DNA of 64,000 nt from Pomphorhynchus laevis (GCA_012934845.2 WNNJ02002473.1:1-64000); one strand, 5' to 3'. Positions 27,501 through 35,020 are shown, counted from the first letter of the stretch. Translations and numbers: made by a program. Notes: generated from the sequence alone by a model not told the origin.

Positions 27501-29306
27501 TTGCAAGATGACATTTTTTCAAGAATACATAAAGCTATACTAAATAAATAATTTTTGAAATTAAAGGCATTGAAAATAAAGACAATTAAAATATATAACA
27601 AGATTAACAAATTGGCACCTGAAAAGTACCTAAGTGGATGTATCTTTTTATAATTTAGTACTCGCGGTGCTTATTCCTGCTTTACAAAATAATGTCATAG
27701 TTTTCATATATATATGTATTGAGTATTTTTACTCATTGATAATATACGCTTAGTAACTGACTATCACTATTAGAATTATTTTCAATAGTAATTGAAAATA
27801 ATAATTACTTATTATTTAATTAATAATAAAATAAAACTATTAATAATTAAATATTTTTAAGAAAATATTTAGAAATGGATATCAACAGAAGCTAATCTGA
27901 CAATTATCTCACTTATTAGAGAAATATCATCCTTTAATGATATTTAAATGAAATAGGTTCTTTAACATTATGATAGAATATATAAAAATGTTCAAACTCG
28001 ATAATTTACTAAACAAATTTTATTAATTATTTAATCTTTAATTCATAAAAATATTACATATTTCGAGCATCTGTTTTATGAATTAACTAATAAATAATAT
28101 AGGATGTTTCAAAATAAGGTCATCAGGAGGAACTGATATGTTATCCAGTTTCGGCTGATATTCTTCGACTTAACATAACAGCGGGGCCAAATACATGCTA
28201 ATGGCGTATTTCTTCTGAATTGCCATAAGAATTGCAACAATTTGTAATTATATTGGTTTTCTTCAAATTCATTTAAATAATTTAATAGATACATATTTTA
28301 AACTAGGTTACTATAAAAATACCATCAAACAGAAAATAGTTAAATATATAAATCAACACAATAATATAAAAAAAAATTAAAATTATCAGCGTAAAATGTT
28401 TATGGATTGATAATAAATAATATACTTTGTATTAGAATAAGATACTATATAATCAAATTTTATCAGAGGAAATACGTCATTAGCATGTATTTGGCTCCCT
28501 GCTATGTTAAGTCGATGAATAGGAGCTGAAATTAAAAGAAGTTACTCTTGGTGACCCCTATATCATATTCATATATATCATATATTATTTATTGGGAAAT
28601 TCATACAAAATTGATTTTTATTTTAAATTTTATCGTTATATAAATTATATAAAATCTTATATAATTTTTATCGTTTATCTATATTTTATTTGTAAATAGT
28701 ATAAAATACGTAGACTCATCTAGCTGTGTTTAATTTCCAATAAAATACATTATATATAAGTATTTGATACTGCTGTTTTGTTTCGAGGAACATCGTTTTA
28801 AATCCATTAAAACAGTGTGCATAATAAAACCACTAGTGCCATTCTAAAGCGCAAAGATCTAAACAAATATATTACATAAATTACTATCTCATCGTAAGAA
28901 TTATTTTAAATACTTCAATATCTAACATTTATTTATAAATCATATATTAAATATTCAATAAGATTCTTATTAATAAAGCTAAAATTATTAAATAGTTGAA
29001 TTATTTAATTTATAGAGAATAAGATATTTAATGATGGCGATCTGAAAAAGTAATGTAATTATGCACTAAAAATTAAAGCATTTCATGATTTGTTTAACTT
29101 ATTGGAAATTACCTTATGCTGTTGCTTTTATCGATGTTTAAATTTTCCAAAACCTCACAACAGCTATGCACAACTTTTGCAAGATAAATTTCGTCATTAC
29201 GAAACGAATCTACTATAATTTCAGAAAATATACAAACTAATCCTGATGGTATTCCAGAATTAAGGAATTGACCAAACTGTTCTAATTTTTCTTCTGGCTC
29301 AGATTT
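3346..29306 (-). CDS. HEATR5: HEATR5-family HEAT-repeat protein, 19 internal exons
   Basis: HEATR5 proteins (p200a/b, yeast Laa1) are large cytosolic HEAT solenoids that work with the AP-1 adaptor in clathrin-dependent traffic between endosomes and the Golgi. I built the model from acceptor AG, donor GT and phase agreement. Exons, N to C: 29306-29113, 27539-27434, 27384-27244, 25723-25543, 25494-25385, 23941-23716, 21621-21505, 21451-21210, 20593-20473, 19094-18954, 16218-16128, 16081-15960, 12671-12547, 12502-12284, 10885-10553, 10498-10085, 6992-6857, 3762-3558, 3510-3346. They total about 1,130 codons. Family landmarks, recalled rather than searched: WLE...F..FL..LDL then LGEK..I.AAK (exon 6), ACKSLGRL then GRLYVAIGFIYQYNGS (exon 15), CIRQICQ (exon 17), VWINVLTKIVSSGS and SSWTSRQFALE (exons 18-19). 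All phases agree except between exons 17 and 18, where a small exon or another splice site is missing. The first ~60 and last ~800 residues lie outside the assembled part. Confidence 0.8.
3558..3762 (-). CDS. HEATR5: HEATR5 exon 18
   Basis: Acceptor gtaaag, donor ATTG|gtagta. Encodes YLSLNYLSFGYYSLFPYIEW, then FKLLEDKVDVYQLQFIKDII, then NRHQVWINVLTKIVSSGSI. The family has LxGLLFGMLD...IHDTL...HWL.LCKDVLAAS at this place. Confidence 0.75.
3763..4330. other. AT-rich intron DNA with TA microsatellite
   Basis: From 4070 to 4330 almost only A and T in short ATTA/TATA runs. No gene seen. Confidence 0.5.
4331..4860 (+). mobile_element. Penelope-like RT, C-terminal fragment
   Basis: The frame starts with EQIYPESLILNKTNIND, then YPDMNIKLTLTKTTINLYRK, then HEHSCIPYNIKYNTLNNEIL and a Lys/Asn-rich end. 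This is the thumb and C-terminal part of a reverse transcriptase of the kind that carries YIDD plus a tail with NxxLxNEIxRI. I place it with Penelope-like elements by memory only. Fragments of the same family occur at 28.2, 57-58 and 61.7-63.3 kb. It is a fragment. Confidence 0.5.
4861..6210 (+). mobile_element. Fossil RT/RNase H fragment, LTR or DIRS kin
   Basis: Parts seen in order: a region ahead of the RT, reverse transcriptase fingers and palm, thumb, and the start of an RNase H domain. GC content is clearly above the flanks. No long terminal repeats, integrase or capsid gene was recognised, so only part of the element remains. It is broken, with at least one or two breaks, and does not look active. 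The family is unresolved between LTR (Metaviridae or caulimovirus-like) and DIRS elements. It lies next to a Penelope-like fragment in a HEATR5 intron. Confidence 0.5.
6211..6290. repeat. TGATCA-rich short repeat
   Basis: Interleaved direct and inverted copies of tgatcaaatgtgatc. It adjoins the end of the fossil RT fragment and could mark its boundary. Confidence 0.5.
6857..6992 (-). CDS. HEATR5: HEATR5 exon 17
   Basis: Acceptor atttaag, donor GAAG|gtttgc. Encodes DDVSCENVIISQFCLSCIRQ then ICQKNTDQFIFIWNI. CIRQICQ lines up with the family CLRQLAQRE. Its end phase does not fit exon 18, so a junction here is unresolved. Confidence 0.6.
7130..7345 (+). repeat. Diverged fragment of the 155/370-bp family
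   Basis: Contains aggattaaagtacgcgcag, then tgactgcacagttatatt, then ttaagcagtcgagtgattg. These blocks are shared with 440-1010 and 8140-8240. No hammerhead-like core remains. Confidence 0.4.
7352..7690 (+). mobile_element. L2-like LINE fragment (RT fingers)
   Basis: The frame contains KKNSLDPSFPSSYRPISRLD then TILKLLKHIILIQ, the KP.LDP..P.NYRPISNL..LSKLLE motif of L2/CR1 reverse transcriptases. The C-rich strand stands out from the AT-rich surroundings. Only the start of the RT is present. It sits in the 3.1-kb HEATR5 intron. Confidence 0.65.
8067..8256 (+). repeat. 190-bp direct repeat, copy 1
   Basis: Nearly identical to 8801-8990. It contains aggattaaagtagcgtgcag and ctgcacaggtatatcaactt, so it belongs to the wider family of the 155/370-bp repeats. 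Confidence 0.7.
8801..8990 (+). repeat. 190-bp direct repeat, copy 2
   Basis: Second copy of 8067-8256, separated by about 545 bp of unrelated AT-rich DNA. Only a few changes separate the copies. Confidence 0.7.
9095..9324 (+). repeat. 230-bp direct repeat, copy 1
   Basis: Matches 9563-9783 over ccttgaacgacgatactttg through the ctcgagataatagatagc block. A short palindrome around atttaaaaaatcatcag lies inside. A third, partial copy of its left flank is at 9870-9955. Confidence 0.65.
9563..9783 (+). repeat. 230-bp direct repeat, copy 2
   Basis: Second copy of 9095-9324. Here the inner palindrome is perfect (gactgatga, then tttaaaaaa, then tcatcagtc). Both copies lie in the 3.1-kb HEATR5 intron. 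Confidence 0.65.
10085..10498 (-). CDS. HEATR5: HEATR5 exon 16
   Basis: Acceptor tataaag, donor ATC|gtaagt. Encodes KHIICALILMLESNGALSLT, later FVNFEGDLCLNYLIISKRHT, and ends with MQHVLNEII. Phase 0 out. The next intron is about 3.1 kb and full of repeats. Confidence 0.75.
10553..10885 (-). CDS. HEATR5: HEATR5 exon 15
   Basis: Acceptor gattag. The donor CTT|gtaggt keeps phase with exon 16. Encodes HCIESIRIDDNLCFLACKSL, then GRLCKDIVNRDDI, then GRLYVAIGFIYQYNGSSILF. This corresponds to the family block with AGEALGRMAQVV and LALGCLHRYVGG. The following 54-nt intron also reads through in frame. Confidence 0.75.
10886..12283. other. HEATR5 intron, AT-rich
   Basis: No coding frame. A partly repeated block (gattgcttrttggaa, then ctggcaatta) occurs at 10987 and 11314. 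Confidence 0.4.
12284..12502 (-). CDS. HEATR5: HEATR5 exon 14
   Basis: Acceptor tcttag, donor AAG|gtgtac. Encodes RLPFQIEFDQNTCLYNDPEF, then SMFKVMSSKQIQQTLHHFKE, and ends with ILIKTINSAIK. Phase 0 at both ends. Confidence 0.7.
12547..12671 (-). CDS. HEATR5: HEATR5 exon 13
   Basis: Acceptor attatag, donor ACG|gtatat. Encodes LIPILTKQLTLDLLVCQSTN then HYFMKKILPDVTCCT. The next exon follows after a 44-nt intron. Confidence 0.7.
12810..13060. mobile_element. Foldback MITE-like element, copy 1
   Basis: Long imperfect inverted repeat: arms begin near tagttattacaggaacg (left) and end near ctgtaataactgtatat (right), with an inner block tatttcgatagctcctg repeated inverted as caggagctatcgaaata. Shares its inner block with 16711-16899 and its outer arms with 63815-63924. 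Confidence 0.6.
14243..14490 (+). mobile_element. SINE-like repeat, copy 1
   Basis: About 250 bp, homologous to 14634-14880. It contains a tRNA-like stretch (gctgggtggttattagg, then ctgatgatcgaag), preceded by a conserved block with cagtcgaaacgtaccgtaac and followed by ggattaaaaatcaatcgtag. No ORF. Confidence 0.45.
14634..14880 (+). mobile_element. SINE-like repeat, copy 2
   Basis: It has the best tRNA-like part: ctgggtggttaggagcgtc (14731-14750) resembles an A box and ggttatcgaag (14779-14789) a B box, at normal spacing. This suggests a tRNA-derived SINE. The promoter-like boxes are internal rather than at the 5' end, which is unusual, so another origin is possible. Confidence 0.45.
14951..15385 (+). 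mobile_element. SINE-like repeat, copy 3, two separated pieces
   Basis: 14951-15000 matches the front block and 15346-15385 the tail (ggatcctggactacagtttc). Between them lie 345 bp of other sequence, including the 20-bp inverted repeat at 15231. Confidence 0.4.
15231..15276. repeat. 20-bp perfect inverted repeat
   Basis: gataaaagcgtgtaagcccg and its exact complement with a 6-base loop (ttatgt). GC-rich compared with the flank. Confidence 0.6.
15960..16081 (-). CDS. HEATR5: HEATR5 exon 12
   Basis: Acceptor atttag, donor TCAG|gtaagg. Encodes MNRHNSKQSQDDNMKKVRLR then YQLVGTLTQSIVRTFLS. The methionine is internal. Confidence 0.7.
16128..16218 (-). CDS. HEATR5: HEATR5 exon 11 (short)
   Basis: Acceptor ttcaag, donor ACAAG|gtaatg. 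Encodes YIHYVNFTENDIISSMAVDN then IRISIEHLT. Without it exon 10 cannot join exon 12 in frame. A 46-nt intron follows. Confidence 0.65.
16711..16899. mobile_element. Foldback MITE-like element, copy 2
   Basis: Inverted repeat of about 85-bp arms, from attatttatagaatgaaacc to its complement at the end, with inner block ctgctatcatcattagg as in copy 1. No coding capacity. Confidence 0.6.
16900..18953. other. HEATR5 intron, AT-rich
   Basis: TA/TATA microsatellite around 17390-17550. No exon or element recognised elsewhere. Confidence 0.4.
18954..19094 (-). CDS. HEATR5: HEATR5 exon 10
   Basis: Acceptor gatag, donor ATGT|gtaagt. Encodes FRQLNNNAKFEMERCAESAV and on to ISINAVCVM. Phase 1 at both ends matches its neighbours. 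Confidence 0.7.
19095..20472. other. HEATR5 intron, AT-rich
   Basis: AT-rich with one GC-richer island at 19750-19920 (cgattagcccgcgggccgg) of unknown origin, perhaps a small retroposon piece. Confidence 0.4.
20473..20593 (-). CDS. HEATR5: HEATR5 exon 9
   Basis: Acceptor tttag, donor GCAT|gtatga. Encodes ELFNFAIGWLTDNADQLARV and on to YRCIPNSA. Phase 0 in, phase 1 out. Confidence 0.7.
21210..21451 (-). CDS. HEATR5: HEATR5 exon 8
   Basis: The acceptor tttgcag just before GACTTGTG is required by phase; the earlier aaaag would shift the frame. Encodes LVHWISLACMNKIQRYSAMQ, then SNSLPDKGYSYF, and ends SPLHITE before donor GAA|gtaagt. Confidence 0.75.
21505..21621 (-). CDS. HEATR5: HEATR5 exon 7
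   Basis: Acceptor ttttcag, donor TTAG|gtatag. Encodes SPIAHNNHNQINVILRLLHR and on to VITDDDSL. Phases match exons 6 and 8. A 53-nt intron follows. Confidence 0.75.
21714..23453. repeat. 1.74-kb interspersed repeat, copy 1 (no LINE)
   Basis: Nearly identical to 53943-54231 plus 55224-56715. Starts ttttattcgttatttgagtg and ends at cgcttcgacttt. It contains an internal duplication of about 180 bp (the taaaatgtaagaaa block twice) and a 28-bp tandem duplication near 22020 that copy 2 lacks. It lies in the HEATR5 intron between exons 6 and 7. No coding frame. Ends with GAGTGAATAT and the complement GAGTGAAATAT are weak inverted termini. Confidence 0.75.
23490..23580. repeat. Partial extra copy of the 1.74-kb repeat interior
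   Basis: Repeats the acttttcaagtataaatc to caaatttacaaattatt part (compare 23020-23100) just after copy 1 ends. Confidence 0.6.
23716..23941 (-). CDS. HEATR5: HEATR5 exon 6
   Basis: Acceptor gtgtag, donor GACG|gtaatt. Encodes VIIQCVKRLDKHWLELHMKP, then FINTLDLL, then WLGEKNLISAAKYLVEILA. This is the strongest family landmark: HEATR5 proteins have WLE, LDL and LLGEK-AAKE in this order. Confidence 0.8.
23942..25384. other. HEATR5 intron, AT-rich
   Basis: Nothing recognised. Confidence 0.4.
25385..25494 (-). CDS. HEATR5: HEATR5 exon 5
   Basis: Acceptor tttaag, donor AAG|gtacgc. Encodes DSNMLFKSIEELTKPPLAIK then IMPKQTLNSTDNIGK, in phase with both neighbours. Confidence 0.7.
25543..25723 (-). 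CDS. HEATR5: HEATR5 exon 4
   Basis: Phase-0 start (LSIRLLDYTDSNDIIYKQCR). The donor GAGG|gtatac gives phase 1, which matches the next exon. The nearer donor AAA|gtaaaa would break the frame, so I rejected it. The following intron is only 48 nt. Confidence 0.7.
25724..27243. other. HEATR5 intron, AT-rich
   Basis: Nothing recognised. Confidence 0.4.
27244..27384 (-). CDS. HEATR5: HEATR5 exon 3
   Basis: Acceptor gattag, donor GAG|gtaatt, phase 0 at both ends. Encodes MFRSHVIKCFECNADVLISD and on to NYQEIYNACE. The initial ATG is internal to the protein, not a start. Confidence 0.75.
27434..27539 (-). CDS. HEATR5: HEATR5 exon 2
   Basis: Phase-2 start completes a Ser codon with exon 1. Encodes IALCILEKMSSCNSILKVNA then TALLQIFKRRK. 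The best donor is GC rather than GT (AAAG|gcaatt), giving a 49-nt GC-AG intron to the next exon. Confidence 0.7.
28105..28550 (+). mobile_element. Composite of Penelope-like pieces with inverted flanks
   Basis: The centre (28225-28380) repeats the DNA of 4677-4830 with minor changes. It is flanked by inverted sequences: 28120-28225 (ending near aaatacatgctaatggcg) and 28468-28545 (cgtcattagcatgtatttgg on). These flank sequences also occur at 62680-62900. It is the only place where the arms surround an RT piece. Confidence 0.4.
29113..29306 (-). CDS. HEATR5: HEATR5 exon 1 of those seen
   Basis: Acceptor tttag, donor AG|gtaatt, ends in phase 2. Encodes KSEPEEKLEQFGQFLNSGIP and on to NLNIDKSNSI. 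It matches the N-terminal HEAT region. Upstream exons with the start codon were not found. Confidence 0.75.
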
Positions 29307-29870
29307 CTAAATGATAAAAAAAAACAAAATTTGATTGTAAATTAACACAAAACAACTATAAATAATAATTTTAACGAATCATAATTGGTGACTAACAATA
29401 ATTCGTTGATTTAAGAAGGGAGTGGTGAATTTGTTGAATGACCTCAGCAGTATGATATTTACGATTTAAAATTAAGATTTAATAAATGCTGGTGATTAAA
29501 TATCACCAGCATTGTTTTTATATTTGATAGGAAATATATTTTTACAAAAAATGTATACGGGATAAATTAAAAAATATTAATTTCCCCAAAAAATGGAAAA
29601 TCAGTGGCAAATATTAAGATGACAGAACTTATATATAATTTATATAATAAATATATAATTGTATAATTTATAATTTGTAAAATTGGTATATAAAAAATAA
29701 TATTTTTTGATATTTAATTAATTATTGTAAAGCTACAGCAATAATGTTTTTCTACTTAAATTGTCTGAAAAATTATTTATAATTTACGTTATATAAAATA
29801 TAACATAAATAAATAGTAATTAATAATAATTAATTATTATAGGCTCACTATAATAGTGAGCTCACTGTTA

Positions 29871-31085
29871 GGCTCACTGCTGATGAGGTCCACCTACGCT
29901 GATTGTAGTGTACAGTGCTGTATCTAGGATTAAAGACTTCACACGAGGATAATTTATGAAGCCGACCAAATGATGATACTCGCTCGTGTATGCAATTATT
30001 CATTCTATTAACCTGGCAGATTCCGGTTTCCTGTCAAGAAAATTCAAAAGACAGATTGTCGGTTGTTTCCGGCAACTGTAGTGCTATCTCCGTCTTTTTG
30101 TTACAAAAGACGGAAACAACGTACAGTTTGCACAAGTGGAAATGTGTTCCTTACAAACTGTATCGTTTGTTTTTACAGAAAGGCAGCAGAGGAAAATTTC
30201 AGCAGATCATTAAAGGACCGAAACACGAAAGGTAGGCGTAGGCTCACTGCTGATGAGGTCCACCTACGCTAATTGTAGTGTACAGTGCTGCATCTAGGAT
30301 TAAAGACTTCACACGAGGATAATTTATGAAGCCGACCAAATGATGATTCTCGCTCGTGTATGCAATTATTCATTCTATTAACCTGGCAGATTCCGGTTTC
30401 CTGTCAAGAAAATTCAAAAGACAGATTGTCGGTTGTTTCCGGCAACTGTAGTGCTATCTCCGTCTTTTTGTTACAAAAGACGGAAACAACGTACAGTTTG
30501 CACAAGTGGAAATGTGTTCCTTACAAACTGTATCGTTTGTTTTTACAGAAAGGCAGCAGAGGAAAATTTCAGCAGATCATTAAAGGACCGAAACACGAAA
30601 GGTAGGCGTAGGCTCACTGCTGATGAGGTCCACCTACGCTGATTGTAGTGTACAGTGCTGCATCTAGGATTAAAGACTTCACACGAGGATAATTTATGAA
30701 GCCGACCAAATGATGATACTCGCTCGTGTATGCAATTATTCATTCTATTAACCTGGCAGATTCCGGTTTCCTGTCAAGAAAATTCAAAAGACAGATTGTC
30801 GGTTGTTTCCGGCAACTGTAGTGCTATCTCCGTCTTTTTGTTACAAAAGACGGAAACAACGTACAGTTTGCACAAGTGGAAATGTGTTCCTTACAAACTG
30901 TATCGTTTGTTTTTACAGAAAGGCAGCAGAGGAAAATTTCAGCAGATCATTAAAGGACCGAAATACGAAAGGTAGGCGTAGGCTCACTGCTGATGAGGTT
31001 TACCTACGCTAATTGTAGTGTACAGTGCTGTATATAGGATTAAAGACTTCACACGAGGATAATATATGAAGCCGACCAAATGATG
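29871..31085 (+). repeat. 370-bp tandem array, retrozyme-like, 3.3 units
   Basis: Units 29871-30240, 30241-30610 and 30611-30980, and a partial fourth to about 31085, differ at only a few bases. Each carries CTGATGA plus GGTCC (29880-29891 in unit 1) and, at its end, GGACC plus GAAA (30215-30223), the two halves of a hammerhead stem II and core. The unit is strongly self-complementary: GTTGTTT (30062) with AAACAAC (30114), CCGTCTTTT (30090) with AAAAGACGG (30105), and TACAGTTTG (30122) with CAAACTGTA (30154). Tandem units of this size with hammerhead cores are known from metazoan retrozymes. An 81-codon open frame recurs in every unit but has no known domain. It lies between the first HEATR5 exon seen and the endonuclease LINE. 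Confidence 0.7.
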
Positions 31086-31849
31086 AATATAATATATATA
31101 ACATAATAAATATATATAAATATATATTAATTATATTAATACAATATATATATTAATAAATATATAGGAAGGTTGGGAACATATATCAAATCAAATGTTC
31201 TTTCGTCACATACTAGCTTCTTCAGTATTCAAAATTTCTATCATCCAAAAAGCTTTTCGAATTATCTTTTAGTACTGGCAAAATGTATAGTTTATAACGA
31301 TATGGGTGTATATGTATTGTTCAAACAAAATATAGGTGAATAGGTTAGGTCTATCTGTGTTTAATATTTATTAATATTAAATTTATTTTTGTTATTTATT
31401 AATATTTATTATTTTATATTTATAGTGTTTAAATACCAATGTATAATAACCAATGCTGATGTAATTTAATTTGACTGAATATTTTAAATTAATGAGATTT
31501 TAAAGTTGTCAAAGAATCCGTTCTCAGATATAAGCCGAATAATGGAAAAATACTAAATGTCCACATTCAATCCACAATCTACAAAAAAATGAATTTATTT
31601 TGTTAAATTTTAATAATATTTTTACAAATTAATTAAATTAATGGGATTCTATATTTTTAAAATCTCGATTAGGCGTTATGCTAAAATATTCCATATTTTA
31701 AATATGAAACAAAGATTTGATTAATATGATTACTGCTCATTATTTTGATATTAATTAATATTAATATTATTAATATTATTAATATTAAACTATCTTGATA
31801 CCAATTAACTACTTACATAATCACAATAAAATAACATATCCTAACGACA

Positions 31850-31971
31850 ACCTCACGACAAGAAAATTATTATTATTATTAATTGGACATTGCTGCTAAC
31901 TAACAACTACTTACAACATAACCCAACGATAAACCCAACGAGAAATATCAGTTTACGGAAAAACATAACAC
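31850..31971 (+). other. Likely 5' UTR of the endonuclease LINE
   Basis: Composition changes to C- and A-rich (aacccaacgataaacccaac) about 120 bases before the ATG, unlike the AT-rich flank. I saw no target repeat. Confidence 0.35.
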
Positions 31972-34926
31972 ATGCCTCGGGGAAAGCCTGCTGATATGCC
32001 CAGATGCTGTACATGCAATGGCCAAGCGGCACGCTGCAAGGGGTGTAAATGCGCAAGGTCTGGAAAATCGTGTATGGACTGCCTTGCTAGGAACTGCTCA
32101 AATCGACTAGAAGTACCTACACTAGAGGGCGATAATGTCCTTATTTTCACAGAGTCTGCCGACGTTCCAACCAAAAAGGCTGTCCAAATGGATGAAGTGT
32201 ACGATGAGGTAATTCTATGGAAACCTAATCTGTTTCGATTGCCACGTTGTTCTGAATCGAAAATTTTCATCGCTGAACTTACTCGAATATATGAGGGAGC
32301 ATCATCAAACACGGATTCACTCATACGTGCAATATCACTTTGTCAATTAGTTCTACAACGTAGTGGATATTCGAATACGCGAAAGCTCAAGGGTTTATTA
32401 GCAAGACGGCTCGCTAGCTGGTCCTCTGGAGACATCTTATCTCTACTAAACGAAGCTAGATATCTCCAGCGCCTTGACGTAAAAAAATCACACAACAATA
32501 TAACCAACGATACAACGAAGCTATTTCGGAAGTTTGTTCTCAATCGTAAGATAACGGCAGCGATGAAATTAATCAAGACAGAGTATGGACAAGGCGTGCC
32601 AATGGGCCTGGATACTTTAACATGTGGTAAATCAGTGAGACAGATACTTATTGATAAGCATCCACAACCAGCTGACATACATGAGGAAGCACTAGTCACT
32701 CAACCAATAACCGAAATACATGACTTCAACTAAGTTGCTTTCGAGAGTATTGACGGATCAAAAATAATTGAGGCTGCTAAGAGAACAAAGGGTAGTGCAG
32801 GACCTTCTGGAATGGACGCAAAAGCATGGACCGAAATGCTTTCGAATTTCGGTACGGAGTCACAAAAATTAGCGGATGCGCTAGCATTGTTTGCTCAACG
32901 AATCGCTACTAAGGAAGTTTCTGATGAGTCGATCAAAGCTTTTACGACAAGCCGCCTTATTGCATTAAGTAAGAATCCAGGTGTGCGTCCAATTGGAATA
33001 GGTGATGTCTCAAGACGTATCGTATCGAAAGTCATACTTGATGTTGCACGGCCACAGCTACAACAGATATGCGGTAAAACACAGTTTTGTGCTGGTCAGC
33101 GCGCAGGTACTGAATGTGTAGTCCATGCCTTACGTGATTTGTTATCGAGTAAACCAAATTCGGTGGTCTTGACTATTGATGCAGATAATGCATTTAATTG
33201 AATCAACAGAAAAACTGTCCTGGCCAACATGCCACAAATATGCCCAGCGCTATCGAATGTTCTGTCAAACCTCTATAGAAATCCGACGTCATTGACAATT
33301 GGGAATGAAATCATACTCTCCCAAGAAGGATTTACACAGGGAGATGTTTTATCGATGTCTGCTTATGCTGCAGCTACACTTCCTATGATACAAAAGATAT
33401 CTGCGGAGTATCCTGATGTGCTCCAATGCTGGTATGCTGATGACGGCAATATGGTGGGTGATCCTGATACAGTGAAGATGGCGTTTGAACTGCTACGAAA
33501 AATTGGACCGTCATATGGTTTCTTCGTTAATCCGGCGAAATGTCGACTATACGGAAATGGATGTATAGCTGAAACGCTCCACGCTTTATTTGATGATCTT
33601 CAAATTTCTGTTGACATGGATGGCGTGTCTATATTGGGGTCTCCCATTGGAAAGGATGACTTTGTAAAAGAGCATATTCAATCTGATGTACGTTCGTTGA
33701 TCGAGACAGTTACTCGTCTCACACAAATCGGTCGTTCAGAGTTACAGATTGCTTTCGTTGCTCTCATAAGATCTCTTCAACAAAAATGGATACATATGCA
33801 ACGATCATGCCATTGCTCGATTGAGTGGTTTGAGGCGATGGCACAATCGATAAGATTGATGATAACTGAATTAACTGGAATTGACATTGAAACAAATGAA
33901 GTTCTATGGAGGGTGTTTAACATGACTTTGAGAGATGGTGGTATCGGCGTTAAAGACCCTATGCGTTCAGTAGACCAAGAATATAACGCTTCACGTATGG
34001 TGTGCGAGCCATGTTTAGGAGACGTTACGGGGCTAGATCTAATAAATAATCAAAACAGATTATGTAAAGAAATTCGTGCTAACCGTTTAAAAGCGGAAAG
34101 GATGAATCGCAATGACATTATAAATCAGGTCGACCCTACTCTCAAGAATGCCATCGAGCATGCATCAGTATCTGGATCATCTTCGTGGTTGTCAACATAC
34201 CCAACAAACAGTTATTCTTCCAGAATAAGTAATACAGTCTTTCAAGATGCACTAGCCACCAGATACGGATTTCTCCATCCCTCATCACCGAAATACTGCC
34301 AATGTAAAGAACAAAACTCGATATCACACACTTTCTCGTGCCCTTTAGGCGGCTTGCCATCAATGAGACACGATGCCGTCCGTGATTTTCTAGCGAATAG
34401 ATTATCCGAATGTTGTCGTAACGTAGCAATCGAGCCAAAACTATCCCCTCTGCATGATGAAATATGCTTCCAAAATTACGGTACAACTATTGATCGTGAA
34501 GCGAGACTTGACATATCATGTTCCGGAATCTTTGGAAACAGAACGGAGTGTACTTTCCTTGATATCTGCGTGTTCAACGCATACGCTCCCTCTAACTCCA
34601 GTAAGAGTATCGGACCATGCTTCGAATATCATGAACTAAGGAAGAAAAGGAAGTATCTTGAGAGAGTAAATAGCATAGAGCATGCGTCATTTATTCCCGT
34701 AGTATTTTCGATGCTCGGAGGGGCGGGTACGGAAGCGGCAATCCTGTTAAAGAGAATCGCGGGCTCCATGGCAAGGAGTCATAACAGCTCATACAACGAT
34801 GAAATAAGCAGATTACGTAGTGGCATCAGCGTTATCCTTGCAAAGATGACTTCTCGATGTGTCCGTGGAGCTCGATCAGCTATAAATCGTCCTCAAAGGG
34901 ATTTATGTTTAATCAATGAAGAATAA
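31972..34926 (+). mobile_element. LINE with RT and restriction-like endonuclease, nearly intact
   Basis: One frame of 985 codons runs from ATG 31972 to TAA 34924-34926, broken only by TAA at codon 254 and TGA at codon 410. Order: N-terminal Cys cluster at residues 12-41 (CCTC, CKGCKC, CMDC), RT with GPSGMDA near 277, DADNAFN just before the second stop and YADD at 488-491, a CxC-x6-H-x4-C knuckle near 773, then RHDAVRDFLANRL, REARLDIS and FLDICVFN of an R2-type endonuclease. The tail is IPVVFSMLGGAG...RCVRGARSA. Related proteins are common in cnidarians, sponges and other invertebrates (memory). This is a one-ORF LINE of the R2/R4/HERO broad group. The stops look like two simple point changes, so the copy is young. 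Confidence 0.85.
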
Positions 34927-35020
34927 TTTAGTGACTTTTTGAATATTAAAACTGGCTTGGTGAGGTTTTTTTTCTTTAAAATTGTAAATTAAGGCCCATT
35001 TGCGGGAACCTATATTAATG
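34927..35020 (+). other. Likely 3' UTR of the endonuclease LINE
   Basis: About 90 bases of less AT-rich sequence follow the stop (ctggcttggtgagg, then ggcccatttgcgggaacc) before simple AT-rich DNA starts. The insertion end is not exact. Confidence 0.35.

Noticed and set aside
28118-28150. CTGATGACC on the minus strand near TTTGAAAC as a hammerhead
   Set aside because: No stem II can form between the two blocks. The block is part of the Penelope-like family end.
29990-30975. 81- and 69-codon frames repeated in each 370-bp unit
   Set aside because: The units are almost identical, so conservation carries no information, and the peptides have no recognisable domain. Stable RNA stems explain the sequence better.
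31953-32699. Minus-strand frames of 118-123 codons over the LINE
   Set aside because: They are antisense shadows of a plus-strand frame with clear protein motifs. The same applies to 34142-34486.
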